Made by a program: the position numbers and the translations under genes. This document shows positions 43,663 to 51,827 of a stretch of 64,000 nucleotides of DNA, one piece after another. The stretch lies in assembly GCA_038210375.1 (NCBI GenBank), contig JBBQWT010000013.1, positions 31,823 to 95,822 on the forward strand, read 5' to 3'. The DNA is from JBBQWT01 sp038210375 (lineage in GTDB: Bacteria > Acidobacteriota > Terriglobia > Terriglobales > Acidobacteriaceae). Under the pieces are notes generated by a model, which saw only the letters and a program-made list of their open reading frames with translations, was not told the DNA's origin and did no database searches. How positions within the stretch are numbered: the first letter of the stretch is position 1; every line of letters begins with the position of its first letter.

Positions 43663-45474
43663 ATGAAAATCACTCCGAACTCTCTCACCATTGCCCAACT
43701 TCTGGGTTCCGAAAATGAACAGTATGTGATCCCAGCTTACCAGCGCCGTTATTCATGGAAACGGCATCAGGTCGAAGACCTGTGGGATGATTTGCGTGTA
43801 CTGGAAGAACGAGACACGCACTTGCTTGGAACGATCGTTTGCCTTACAGGACAACATGCAGCGGGAATCAACCGCTTAGAACTCGTCGACGGTCAGCAGC
43901 GACTTGCGACCATCAGCATCCTTCTCTACTGTTTGCTGCAGCGTCTTAAGCGAGAAGGAAGAGCTGCCCAAGCGCACGAGCTTGAGCGGCTATTGAAGGC
44001 AAACCCTCTCGGGGGAGGCCCTCAGCCGAAGGTCGCTCTCGATTCACTTGATGCGAGGCAGTTCGAACTTCACGTCACTGGCACGAAAGTAGAGTCCGTC
44101 GACAACCCTAGACTGGCGGATGCCTTTGAATTCTTCAACGAATGGCTTGACGAGTGCGATCTCCAAGAGGTCGAAACCGTGCTTTACAGGTTGAGATATC
44201 AGGCAAACGTCATCCGACTGGACGTCAGCGAGGCCAAGGACGCTTTCAAGCTGTTTGAGACCATCAACAACCGCGGCCTACGGCTGAGCCCAACCGACAT
44301 AATCAAGAATTTCATTTTGGGTAATGCTGCCCGGTTTGGGCAGTATCAGTTGGAAGTTGCGAAAATCAAGTGGGCCGAATTGCTTCGCCATCTTGACGGT
44401 ATCAGCACGGAGACGTTTTTTAGGCAGTTCATGGTCTCTCTACTCAAGAGTCGCGTCACAAAGTCCTCGGTTGTAAAGGAGTTTCAGTCATCATTCATGA
44501 AGCAAGTGCGGGAGGCTGAATCGCTTCCGGATCGGGGGCGGTATTACGACGTCCAAGCCGATCATAGCGACGAAGATGAAGAGGAAAGCGTGATCGAAGG
44601 GAATGACGAAGATGAAACTGAAGAGGAAGAGGAAAATGGAATTAAGGAATCACTACCCAAGATCTCCTTTACGGACTTTCTCGATCAGCTTGTGGGGAGT
44701 TCGAAAACTTACCGCGAAATCGTCCTGGGGCTGACAGGCAAGCCCAAGATCGACCGTCGTCTGCGCAATCTGAGGCTGATTAAGTCACTGCAAAGCTATG
44801 GTTTCCTGATGACTCTGCGCGCAGGTAAATGCAGCGATTCGCACTTCGAGGAGGTCCTTCAATTAACGGAGGTATTCCTCTTGCGTCGCCACATTTGCCG
44901 CGAGCGGACGAATGACAACGAGACCGTGTTTGCCCGGCTTTGCGCCGTGGATCCGGCCAACCCTCTGGATCAAGTGCGGAAGAGCTACCGCGAATATTGC
45001 CCCATCGACGAGAAGTTTAATGCGGAATTCGCTACAGCGAAATTTAACTCGGCATTGATTGATCGCGCCCGGTATTGCTTGGAGCAGATCGAAATGCATC
45101 AGCACGGAGACTACCTGGAACTGATACCGGGTGGCCCGGACACGGTCCACGTCGAGCATATTATCCCTCAGAAAATAAAGACCAAGAGGGCAAAGGATGA
45201 GTTCGGCGATTGGCCCGCCTATCTAGGCGCGAATTCGGAAGCGAAGCACCCTCAATTTGTTTCAAGAATAGGCAATCTCAGTTTGTTTTCGGGGACTCTC
45301 AATATCGGGGCTTCGAATAACCCTTACAAACGTAAAAAGGAGGCTTACATCCATTCTGCTATCAAGATAACGAAGTCGCTTCCGACTGACTATCACGAGT
45401 TCAGGTTTGCTCAAGTTGCTAAAAGATCAGTAAAATTTGCTGATCTTGCGGTAAAACTCTGGCCTATACCTTAA
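43663..45474 (+). CDS. DUF262/DUF1524 (GmrSD-like) HNH nuclease
   Basis: A 603-residue protein of the DUF262 superfamily, members of which (GmrSD, SspE, BrxU) restrict modified phage DNA. The N-terminal DUF262 domain has IPAYQRRYSW and the nucleotide-associated LVDGQQRLATIS (about 71-82). The C-terminal HNH-type domain has HVEHIIPQ (His496, His499), followed by GNLSLFSGTLN and the closing SNNPYKRKK. Between them is a very acidic stretch (about residues 303-330) rich in Asp and Glu. The ATG at 43663 has an AGGA site upstream and lies 20 bp after mod. The fused two-domain form resembles single-chain GmrSD. Confidence 0.87.
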   Translation: MKITPNSLTIAQLLGSENEQYVIPAYQRRYSWKRHQVEDLWDDLRVLEERDTHLLGTIVCLTGQHAAGINRLELVDGQQRLATISILLYCLLQRLKREGRAAQAHELERLLKANPLGGGPQPKVALDSLDARQFELHVTGTKVESVDNPRLADAFEFFNEWLDECDLQEVETVLYRLRYQANVIRLDVSEAKDAFKLFETINNRGLRLSPTDIIKNFILGNAARFGQYQLEVAKIKWAELLRHLDGISTETFFRQFMVSLLKSRVTKSSVVKEFQSSFMKQVREAESLPDRGRYYDVQADHSDEDEEESVIEGNDEDETEEEEENGIKESLPKISFTDFLDQLVGSSKTYREIVLGLTGKPKIDRRLRNLRLIKSLQSYGFLMTLRAGKCSDSHFEEVLQLTEVFLLRRHICRERTNDNETVFARLCAVDPANPLDQVRKSYREYCPIDEKFNAEFATAKFNSALIDRARYCLEQIEMHQHGDYLELIPGGPDTVHVEHIIPQKIKTKRAKDEFGDWPAYLGANSEAKHPQFVSRIGNLSLFSGTLNIGASNNPYKRKKEAYIHSAIKITKSLPTDYHEFRFAQVAKRSVKFADLAVKLWPIP

Positions 45475-45481
45475 GACTTTG

Positions 45482-47566
45482 ATGGAATTCCGGATAGCCG
45501 ATACCTTCACAGACAGCCTGGCTCGCCTTACCGGTGAAGAGCAGAAGGCTGTCAAAACCACGGCGTTTGACTTGCAACTCAACCCGGCCAACCCCGGCAT
45601 GAGCTTTCATAAGCTGGAAAAGGCGAGAGACAAAAATTTCTGGTCCGTACGGGTTGGCAGCGACATTCGGATGATCGTTCATAAGAGCGATTCGAGTCTC
45701 CTGCTTTGCTATGTCGGCCATCACGAAAAGGCCTATGACTGGGCGGAACGGCGCAAGGTGGAGACGCACCCAACAACGGGCGCCGCGCAGCTTGTCGAAA
45801 TACGAGAAACCCTAAAAGAAATTGTTGTGCCGGTCTATGTGCAGGTAGCCGCAGACGTGACCCCGAATCGAGTGATCCGGAAGCGCATTTTTGCCGGCAT
45901 CTCCGACGATGAGTTACTTGGCTATGGCGTGCCTGCTGAATGGCTGAGTGATGTCAAGAATTCCAACGAAGAGACAGTGCTGGCATTAACCGATCACCTT
46001 CCAGCGGAGGCCGCCGAGGCATTGCTGGAAATTGCGACCGGTGGCAAGCCTCGCGTGCCGCCATTCTCGTCGCCTGCGGCAAATCCGTTCGATCATCCCG
46101 ATTCCCAGCGACGTTTTCGGGTTATGGCGAATGTGGAAGAGTTGGAGCGCGCCCTGGAGTTTCCCTGGGAGAAGTGGACGGTCTTTCTTCACCCTGAGCA
46201 ACGACAATGGATAGAGCGGGACTACGCGGGGCCAGCGCGAATTTCCGGTTCAGCGGGCACTGGGAAGACAATCGTGGCACTGCACCGCGCCGCTCACTTG
46301 GCTCGGGCGAACCCCGAAGCGCGCGTTCTGTTAACAACCTTTTCCGACACCCTGGCAAATGCCCTACGAACGAAACTAAGACGTTTGTTGGGGAGTGAGC
46401 CTCGTCTTGCCGAGAGAATCGATGTTTACTCGCTCAATACCATTGGCCTACGGCTCTACAAGGCACATGTGGGAGAGGCAACGATTGCCAGCCGCGCAGT
46501 GCTGGTTGAGCTTATCAAGGAGGCGGCAAGTTCAGTGCCTAGCCACAAATTCGGGACGCATTTTCTGTTCGCAGAATGGGAGCAGGTCGTCGATGCGTGG
46601 CAACTGGAAAATTGGGAGTCGTATCGCGATGTCGCGCGGCTGGGACGAAAGACGCGGCTTCCGGAGGCACAACGCAAGGTCTTGTGGTCCATCTTTGAGC
46701 GCGTACGCGCAGAATTGATGGCACGCAAGTTGATCACTTATGCCGAGCTCTTTACTGAGCTTGCCAAAGTAATCTCAAACAAAATGTCGGAAATTTTCGA
46801 TTTCGCGGTGGTCGACGAAGCGCAGGACATTAGCGTCGCCCACCTTCGCTTTCTTGCCGCCCTGGGTTCGGACCGGCCTAACGCCCTGTTTTTTGCAGGC
46901 GACCTGGGTCAGCGTATTTTCCAACAGCCCTTCTCGTGGAAAGCCCTGGGAACTGATATTCGCGGCCGCTCTCGCACGCTACGCGTTAATTACCGTACGT
47001 CACACCAAATTCGGACCCAGGCCGATCGTCTGCTCAGTGCGGAGGTGGCCGATGTTGACGGCAACAAAGACGACCGGAGCGACACAGTTTCAGTTTTCAA
47101 TGGTACTCCGCCAACGATCCAATCTTTCAAGCATCAAAACGAAGAGATCGAGGCGGTAGCGAGCTGGATTACTGCGCGCGCTCATGATGGAGTGCGGCCG
47201 CACGAGTTCGGCGTTTTCGTCCGGTCAGATGCGCAACTGGATCGAGCCCAAGCTGCGGTTGAGGGGGCGGGTCTCAAATTCAGAATTCTGGACCAAAAAG
47301 TAGAAACCACCAGCGGGCACCTATCCATCAGCACCATGGATATGGCCAAAGGCCTGGAATTTCGTGCGGTGGCTGTAATGGCGTGTGACGATGAGGTCAT
47401 TCCTTTACAGGGGAGAATTGAAGCAGTGGGTGACGATGCCGACCTGCAAGAAGTGTACGAGACGGAGCGGCACTTGCTCTATGTCGCCTGCACTCGCGCG
47501 CGGGACTACTTACTGGTTACCAGCGTCGAGCCGGCGTCTGAGTTTCTTGATGATCTGCGGGTGTAG
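45482..47566 (+). CDS. RelE-like toxin domain fused to a UvrD/PcrA-type helicase
   Basis: A 694-residue protein with an unusual architecture. Residues 1-90 have a RelE/ParE toxin fold signature (LNPANPGMSFHKL, FWSVRVGSDIRMIVH, LLLCYVGHHEKAYDWAERR). After a linker domain (about 95-235, with DDELLGYGVPAEWL) comes an SF1 helicase: Walker A SGSAGTGKT (254-262), Walker B VVDEAQDIS (about 442-450), GDLGQRIFQ, LRVNYRT, MDMAKGLEFRAVAVM and the motif VI LLYVACTRARD. The ATG at 45482 lies 7 bp after the DUF262 gene. There is no adjacent antitoxin gene. The RelE domain may act as an RNA- or protein-binding module, or as an effector released on phage attack; that is inference. Confidence 0.88.
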   Translation: MEFRIADTFTDSLARLTGEEQKAVKTTAFDLQLNPANPGMSFHKLEKARDKNFWSVRVGSDIRMIVHKSDSSLLLCYVGHHEKAYDWAERRKVETHPTTGAAQLVEIRETLKEIVVPVYVQVAADVTPNRVIRKRIFAGISDDELLGYGVPAEWLSDVKNSNEETVLALTDHLPAEAAEALLEIATGGKPRVPPFSSPAANPFDHPDSQRRFRVMANVEELERALEFPWEKWTVFLHPEQRQWIERDYAGPARISGSAGTGKTIVALHRAAHLARANPEARVLLTTFSDTLANALRTKLRRLLGSEPRLAERIDVYSLNTIGLRLYKAHVGEATIASRAVLVELIKEAASSVPSHKFGTHFLFAEWEQVVDAWQLENWESYRDVARLGRKTRLPEAQRKVLWSIFERVRAELMARKLITYAELFTELAKVISNKMSEIFDFAVVDEAQDISVAHLRFLAALGSDRPNALFFAGDLGQRIFQQPFSWKALGTDIRGRSRTLRVNYRTSHQIRTQADRLLSAEVADVDGNKDDRSDTVSVFNGTPPTIQSFKHQNEEIEAVASWITARAHDGVRPHEFGVFVRSDAQLDRAQAAVEGAGLKFRILDQKVETTSGHLSISTMDMAKGLEFRAVAVMACDDEVIPLQGRIEAVGDDADLQEVYETERHLLYVACTRARDYLLVTSVEPASEFLDDLRV

Positions 47567-47580
47567 ATTCCGAGCAGCCC

Positions 47581-47982
47581 ATGAGAACGGAATTGCTGCG
47601 ATTCAACGGCACTGTCGAGCGCGATCCAGCCATCGAGGCCTGGATGAAGGAGCATCCAGGTGAATTGGGAGCGATCGCCCAGCGGTGGTTTGAGGAGATG
47701 CGCCAATGCGGGGACGAAGTCCGCGAGCTATTGCATGACGGCTGTCCGGTTGCATGTTTGGGGGATGCGCCTTTCGGCTACGTCAATGTATTTACTTCGC
47801 ATGTAAACGTAGGGTTTTTTCAGGGCGCGGCGTTGCCGGATCCGGGGCGCTTGTTGCAAGGCAACGGCAAATTCATGCGTCATGTGAAGCTGAGGCCGGG
47901 AACGGCCATCCCCGCCGCCGCGCTACGCAGACTCATCGATGCGGCGTATCTGGATATCAAGGAGCGCGTCGAAAACGGCTAG
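47581..47982 (+). CDS. DUF1801-family protein
   Basis: A 133-residue cytoplasmic protein of the DUF1801 (YdhG-like) family. The AIEAWMKEHPGELGAIAQRWFEEM start and the GYVNVFTSHVNVGFFQGAALPDPGRLLQG core are diagnostic, and HVKLRPGTAIPAAALRRLIDAAY closes the fold. The biochemical role of the family is unknown. It follows the RelE-UvrD gene by 14 bp and may be the last gene of the operon, or a core gene read through from it. Confidence 0.82.
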   Translation: MRTELLRFNGTVERDPAIEAWMKEHPGELGAIAQRWFEEMRQCGDEVRELLHDGCPVACLGDAPFGYVNVFTSHVNVGFFQGAALPDPGRLLQGNGKFMRHVKLRPGTAIPAAALRRLIDAAYLDIKERVENG

Positions 47983-48136
47983 CTTCAGCTCCACAGGTGA
48001 GGCCGGTATGCTCCAGGCGTTCGGCTCGCGACATCCATTGTTGATCGCCACTGGCACGCCCGGCGGAGCAGGATGATCGGTGAATTTCGGGCGGCTGCGA
48101 TCGGTTTCCTTGCCAGCGCCAGTCTCCTGATTGTGA

Positions 48137-48796
48137 CTACACTTTGCGCTCCGCTCCTAGGAGCGAGAACGCGATCATGGCTACCTGGGACGACCGATTA
48201 TGCCAGGCGTGGCGGGTCCCATTCTGGATGACGCAATCCCCAGCTTTGAGCAGCACCTCGGCGCCGTCGTCCAGTTCCATGACCACCTCGCCGAACACCA
48301 CAACGTCGAAGTCCACGGCATCGGTGGTATGCATTCCGGGATGGTCGGGCTCGAGAACTCCCCCCATTCCCGGCAGTAGGCGATCGAATTCCGCGATATT
48401 TGCCGGGGTGCTGGCCGGCGCCGGCGCCGCGGTTGTGGCCGGCGGCAGGGTGAACATCCCGAAGCGAAAGCCGTTCTTTGGCGGAAAATACCGAGGCTGC
48501 GCGGGCGGAGTCCCGTCGGAGGGGAGTGCGGGCGCCGAGTCGCTACCCCACAGGCGGTAAAATTCATATCCCGGAGCCAAAGCAGCTCTCACCGCATGCA
48601 CCGCGTCTTTGCTCACGATCACCGACTTGCCCGCCTTATTCTTCCCGGTCTCGATGCAATGCAGTTGGGGCACGGCGCAAGGCGCTGCACTGCCGCGCTT
48701 GCTGGCCGACGCTCTGGCCACGCCCAAACCGCCCAACGCTGCAACCGCTCCGGCCGCTCCCGCGCTCTTGATGAAGTTTCTGCGTGTCTTGCTCAT
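48137..48796 (-). CDS. TAT-exported cupin protein
   Basis: A 219-residue protein with a twin-arginine signal (SKTRRNFIKSAGAAGAVAALGG) and an AGGAG ribosome binding site before the ATG at 48796. The C-terminal half is a cupin barrel: HTTDAVDFDVVVFGEVVMEL and the second cupin motif CVIQNGTRHAWHNRSS, with metal-binding His residues. Such proteins usually bind a metal and a small molecule in the periplasm, but the ligand is unknown. It is a single gene. Confidence 0.82.
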   Translation of the reverse strand: MSKTRRNFIKSAGAAGAVAALGGLGVARASASKRGSAAPCAVPQLHCIETGKNKAGKSVIVSKDAVHAVRAALAPGYEFYRLWGSDSAPALPSDGTPPAQPRYFPPKNGFRFGMFTLPPATTAAPAPASTPANIAEFDRLLPGMGGVLEPDHPGMHTTDAVDFDVVVFGEVVMELDDGAEVLLKAGDCVIQNGTRHAWHNRSSQVAMIAFSLLGAERKV

Positions 48797-49075
48797 GGTT
48801 CTCCTCAAATCTCCAGGACATGCAAGGGGGCGCCTGCCATTTCGCCATCCTGCGAAGGGAGTATAGCCGAACGATGTTTTCCGATAGCGCCAGCACGCGG
48901 CTGTGCTGGCCAGTAACTGGTGATCATCGCCCTGTCGCACGTAACCGTGCAACTGGCGGATGACCGGCGATGCGGAGGTTGGGGGAAGTTGGAAGGCCCT
49001 GCTGGAGGGTCACACTTTCAACCTTGACCTTCTTCATTCCACATCATGCACAAGCATCAAGCATCAATACTGGTA

Positions 49076-49300
49076 AGCAGCCGCACGGCCATCCAGGATG
49101 ATTTCGTCATTCACTGCTTACGCCATACAATGCTAAGCAGACTTGGAGAGTCGGGGATCGATACCTTCACCATCATGAGGATCGCCGGGCAGCATTACGG
49201 TCTCCCAGCGGCACGTGCGTTACCCTCCGGACGAGGTCGAGCGTGGGTTCGAGCGCCTGCAAGACTCTGATCGGCAGCGAATGCTCGAGGATGCAGTAGC
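49076..49300 (+). pseudogene. Tyrosine recombinase (phage-type integrase) remnant
   Basis: Translation gives DDFVIHCLRHTMLSRLGES followed by TFTIMRIAG, the box II region of tyrosine recombinases. A frameshift then follows, and the next frame continues SITVSQRHVRYPPDE and VERGFERLQD, the usual C-terminal region. The N-terminal two thirds of the enzyme are missing. The residue at the position of the catalytic Tyr (QRYVH in intact relatives) is His here, so the product is dead. It lies about 65 bp before a tRNA gene, a common integrase address. The rest of 48797-49365 shows no gene. Confidence 0.75.
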
Positions 49301-49365
49301 CCAACTCCTGCTAAGCCGCTGCAGTTCTCGGTAAACTGGGAATCGATCGTCTGCAAGTCGTGAAC

Positions 49366-49442
49366 GGGCCTGTAGCTCAGCTGGTTAGAGCAGTGGACTC
49401 ATAATCCATTGGTCGCAGGTTCAAATCCTGCCGGGCCCACCA
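49366..49442 (+). tRNA. tRNA with CAU anticodon (elongator Met or Ile2)
   Basis: A 77-nt cloverleaf with encoded CCA. The acceptor stem GGGCCTG pairs with CGGGCCC, the D arm contains GCTCAGCTGGTTAGAGC, the anticodon loop is CTCATAA, and the T arm is GCAGG-TTCAAAT-CCTGC. The CAU anticodon is read as Met, or as Ile if the C is changed to lysidine. The variable and T-arm sequence resembles Ile2 types, but I cannot decide. An integrase remnant lies directly upstream and a cluster of secreted proteins downstream. Confidence 0.93.
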
Positions 49443-49661
49443 ATCCTTTCAATAGGATACGAGCTTTTTTTCATCCGCGAACAATGACGGCCATGGAACT
49501 ATCTTTCCCTTCAATAGTTTGGAAGGGGCAACATGCTCTGGCTGGAACGCGGGCGGGATCTGCGCCCGCAGCCGGGCGCCAAGAGAGGACACAACCCAAC
49601 GAAGCTAAGATTTAGCAGATGCCTTCCAGAAATCATCACCAGACGCTCCATTTACTGATCG

Positions 49662-50750
49662 TCACTTCAATCGCGAAAGCTCTTCCGCGGCCTTCGCCGG
49701 CTCCAGCGCGATGTAGCCATTTTCTTTCGACAGCGACTGCAGCAGTTCCTGCCCTTCGCGAGAGAGAGCGAGCCGCATGTACTCGCGCATCCACGGCTCG
49801 AGCGGTTTGCCCGGCGGCGAATTGAAGTACACCCGAATGGAGCCGGTCAGCGGATAGACATCTCCCACACCGGCGTGCGAGTAGTGCGCGTTTTCGTTCT
49901 CTGCGAGCGCGACCACCTTGGCCTGCCGGCCGAGCTCCCCCTCGCGTTCCCAGCCGGAGTCTGGCGGCCAGAACCCCACAATGCCGATGCCGTAAGGATC
50001 CTGTGCGACCGCAGCCATCACGTCCTGCGAGGCTTCCACCCACTCCGCGCGCGGGGTCCATGGACGGCCTCCCAATTTGTAACCGTCGATGAACAAGAAA
50101 GCCGAATCCCGCTTGGCTGGCAGGTAAACGTGTATTTCGCGCTTGCTCCAGTCACCGCGTACACCGAGCTGGCTCCAATGCGTGATGTTTCCAGCGCGGG
50201 AGCCGGTCGTAAATATCTGCGCAGCCTGCGCGATGGTGAGTTTTGGCAGCGGGTTCTTTGCGTTGATCCAAATGGCGGAGGGCGTCTTGCCCGGAGGAAA
50301 GATATCCGGATCCGGAGACTGGTCGTAGCCCAGCAGAAAGCTTTCCGGCGAATATCCATGTAGGGCCTTGAAACCGTCAAGATCTTGCCGGATGCCATCG
50401 CGGCCAAGCGGCGTGAAGGCGGAGACGCCGGTGGTAAGCGCAGCCAGCGCCGGCTCTGAGCCGAGAGGGTTAAGTGTGATTTTGATATTGGGATGCGTGC
50501 GTGTAAAGATCTCATCGAGAGCTTCGAAATAGGGGCCTACGAGATCGTTCGCCAGTACGTAAATTGTCTTGTCCGGCAGCAAATAGGTAGCGTCCGGCGC
50601 AGGCGATGCTACCGGATGAGGCACATAGCGGGGCAGAACCACTTCAGCCTGCTGCCCCCAGCCACATACGACACACGCCAACCACAGCGCGCATGCCGCC
50701 ACGTTTTTCTGAACTGGCCTGCTCTGCGATCGATTTGCTCGTCCACTCAT
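49662..50750 (-). CDS. PstS-like periplasmic binding protein 1
   Basis: A 362-residue secreted protein with a signal peptide (ACALWLACVVCGWGQQ) and the PstS/DING-type type 2 binding-protein fold. Features include YFEALDEIFTRTHPNIKITLNPLGS (first lobe), LTTGVSAFTPLGRD in place of the usual phosphate-binding Thr/Ser loops, NPLPKLTIAQAAQIF (the PstS NPLxxLT hinge motif) and ITHWSQLGVRGDW. It is the last gene of a three-gene run, 30 bp after the second PstS-like gene. No PstC, PstA or PstB is nearby, so it is not part of a standard phosphate ABC transporter. Ligand not provable from sequence. Confidence 0.8.
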   Translation of the reverse strand: MSGRANRSQSRPVQKNVAACALWLACVVCGWGQQAEVVLPRYVPHPVASPAPDATYLLPDKTIYVLANDLVGPYFEALDEIFTRTHPNIKITLNPLGSEPALAALTTGVSAFTPLGRDGIRQDLDGFKALHGYSPESFLLGYDQSPDPDIFPPGKTPSAIWINAKNPLPKLTIAQAAQIFTTGSRAGNITHWSQLGVRGDWSKREIHVYLPAKRDSAFLFIDGYKLGGRPWTPRAEWVEASQDVMAAVAQDPYGIGIVGFWPPDSGWEREGELGRQAKVVALAENENAHYSHAGVGDVYPLTGSIRVYFNSPPGKPLEPWMREYMRLALSREGQELLQSLSKENGYIALEPAKAAEELSRLK

Positions 50751-50780
50751 ACCCTTGCTTTTCCTTTCATAAGTCGTGCC

Positions 50781-51827
50781 CTAGGGCGATAGCTTCGCGC
50801 GCTCTTCCGCCAGCTCGTCCTTGGTCAGCGGGAGATATCCGGCAGTGCCGGCGGCAAGTGCGCGCTGGCCTTCGCTAGAAAGCGCCGACCGCGCAAGCTC
50901 TGCCGAAAAAGGGTCAAGCCCAGTACCCTTGTTCGATCGCAGGTATAAGTAGACATAGCGGTCCAGCGGATACCTGCCGGCGGCGATCTCCGTCGCGCCT
51001 GGACTTACGGCCGGGGTGGTACTGCTCCGCTTTAGCGCAACCACCTTGACGCCCGCCAGCGACACATTCACGGCGGTGATGCCTATCGCGGAGGGATCCT
51101 CGCGAACTCGATCCACCACGTCGGCGTAATGCGTCACTGCCTGGTAGCCGTGCGTAAAGTTGAGACCGCCAAACTTGTCTGTGCTCAGGAACTCTCCAAC
51201 CTGCGGGTCGTCGGAATCGACGTAGTCGCTGCCCGGCGGTCCGAAGAGATGTATCTCACGGTTTGCCAGCGGACCTTCGACGCCCGCTTGTCCCCACATG
51301 GCGATGTCCCCCCCAGGCGCGCCTACAGTAAAGATTCGCGCCAACTGGTCCATCGTCAGCGCGGAAAGCGGACTGCCGCTGTTAACGATCACCGCCAGCG
51401 CGGGCACGGCGGTTCCCGGGGTAATGGAGGCGTGCGCAATGCGTATACCGATGGGCGGCGCGGTGATCTTCAGGTTGTCGCCCAGACCGATGCGCGTGTA
51501 CTCGCTGCCCATCGCGGCATAAGCCGTGCGATCGAACGTCAGGGCTGCCATGGCGGAGTAGTTGTCGCCCAGTCGCACATTAAAGCTGATTCCTGGATGG
51601 GTGGTTACAAAGAGTGAATTCAGGGCATCCACCGTCTCGCCCATGCAGCTGCAGGCAATCACCTGTATGTGACCATCCCCGGCAACGTAGCCAGCTCCGC
51701 TGCGCGGCTGCACCTGTTTGGACGGTGACGGGCCTTGACTCCACAACGGGGCGCCCAATGCCAGGTGCAGCAGCATGGCGGCCGTACACCGAATTATCCA
51801 CGCTCCGCATCTTTCTCTTACTTTCAT
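50781..51827 (-). CDS. PstS-like periplasmic binding protein 2
   Basis: A 348-residue secreted binding protein with a signal peptide (IIRCTAAMLLHLALGAPLWSQ). It keeps the domain order of the family: QVIACSCMGETVDALNSLF, then THPGISFNVRLGDNYSAMAALTF, the hinge GSPLSALTMDQLARIF, and the late SNKGTGLDPFSAELARSALSSEGQRAL. Its ATG shares a base with the stop of the upstream gene (TAATG), so translation is coupled. The glycine/serine-rich phosphate-binding loops seen in true PstS are altered, so the ligand may not be free phosphate. Confidence 0.78.
   Translation of the reverse strand: MKVRERCGAWIIRCTAAMLLHLALGAPLWSQGPSPSKQVQPRSGAGYVAGDGHIQVIACSCMGETVDALNSLFVTTHPGISFNVRLGDNYSAMAALTFDRTAYAAMGSEYTRIGLGDNLKITAPPIGIRIAHASITPGTAVPALAVIVNSGSPLSALTMDQLARIFTVGAPGGDIAMWGQAGVEGPLANREIHLFGPPGSDYVDSDDPQVGEFLSTDKFGGLNFTHGYQAVTHYADVVDRVREDPSAIGITAVNVSLAGVKVVALKRSSTTPAVSPGATEIAAGRYPLDRYVYLYLRSNKGTGLDPFSAELARSALSSEGQRALAAGTAGYLPLTKDELAEERAKLSP

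Noticed and set aside
49549..49569. Hairpin GCGGGCG/CGCCCGC after the tRNA as a terminator
   Set aside because: No T-run follows and the surrounding is simply GC-rich; not enough to call a terminator.
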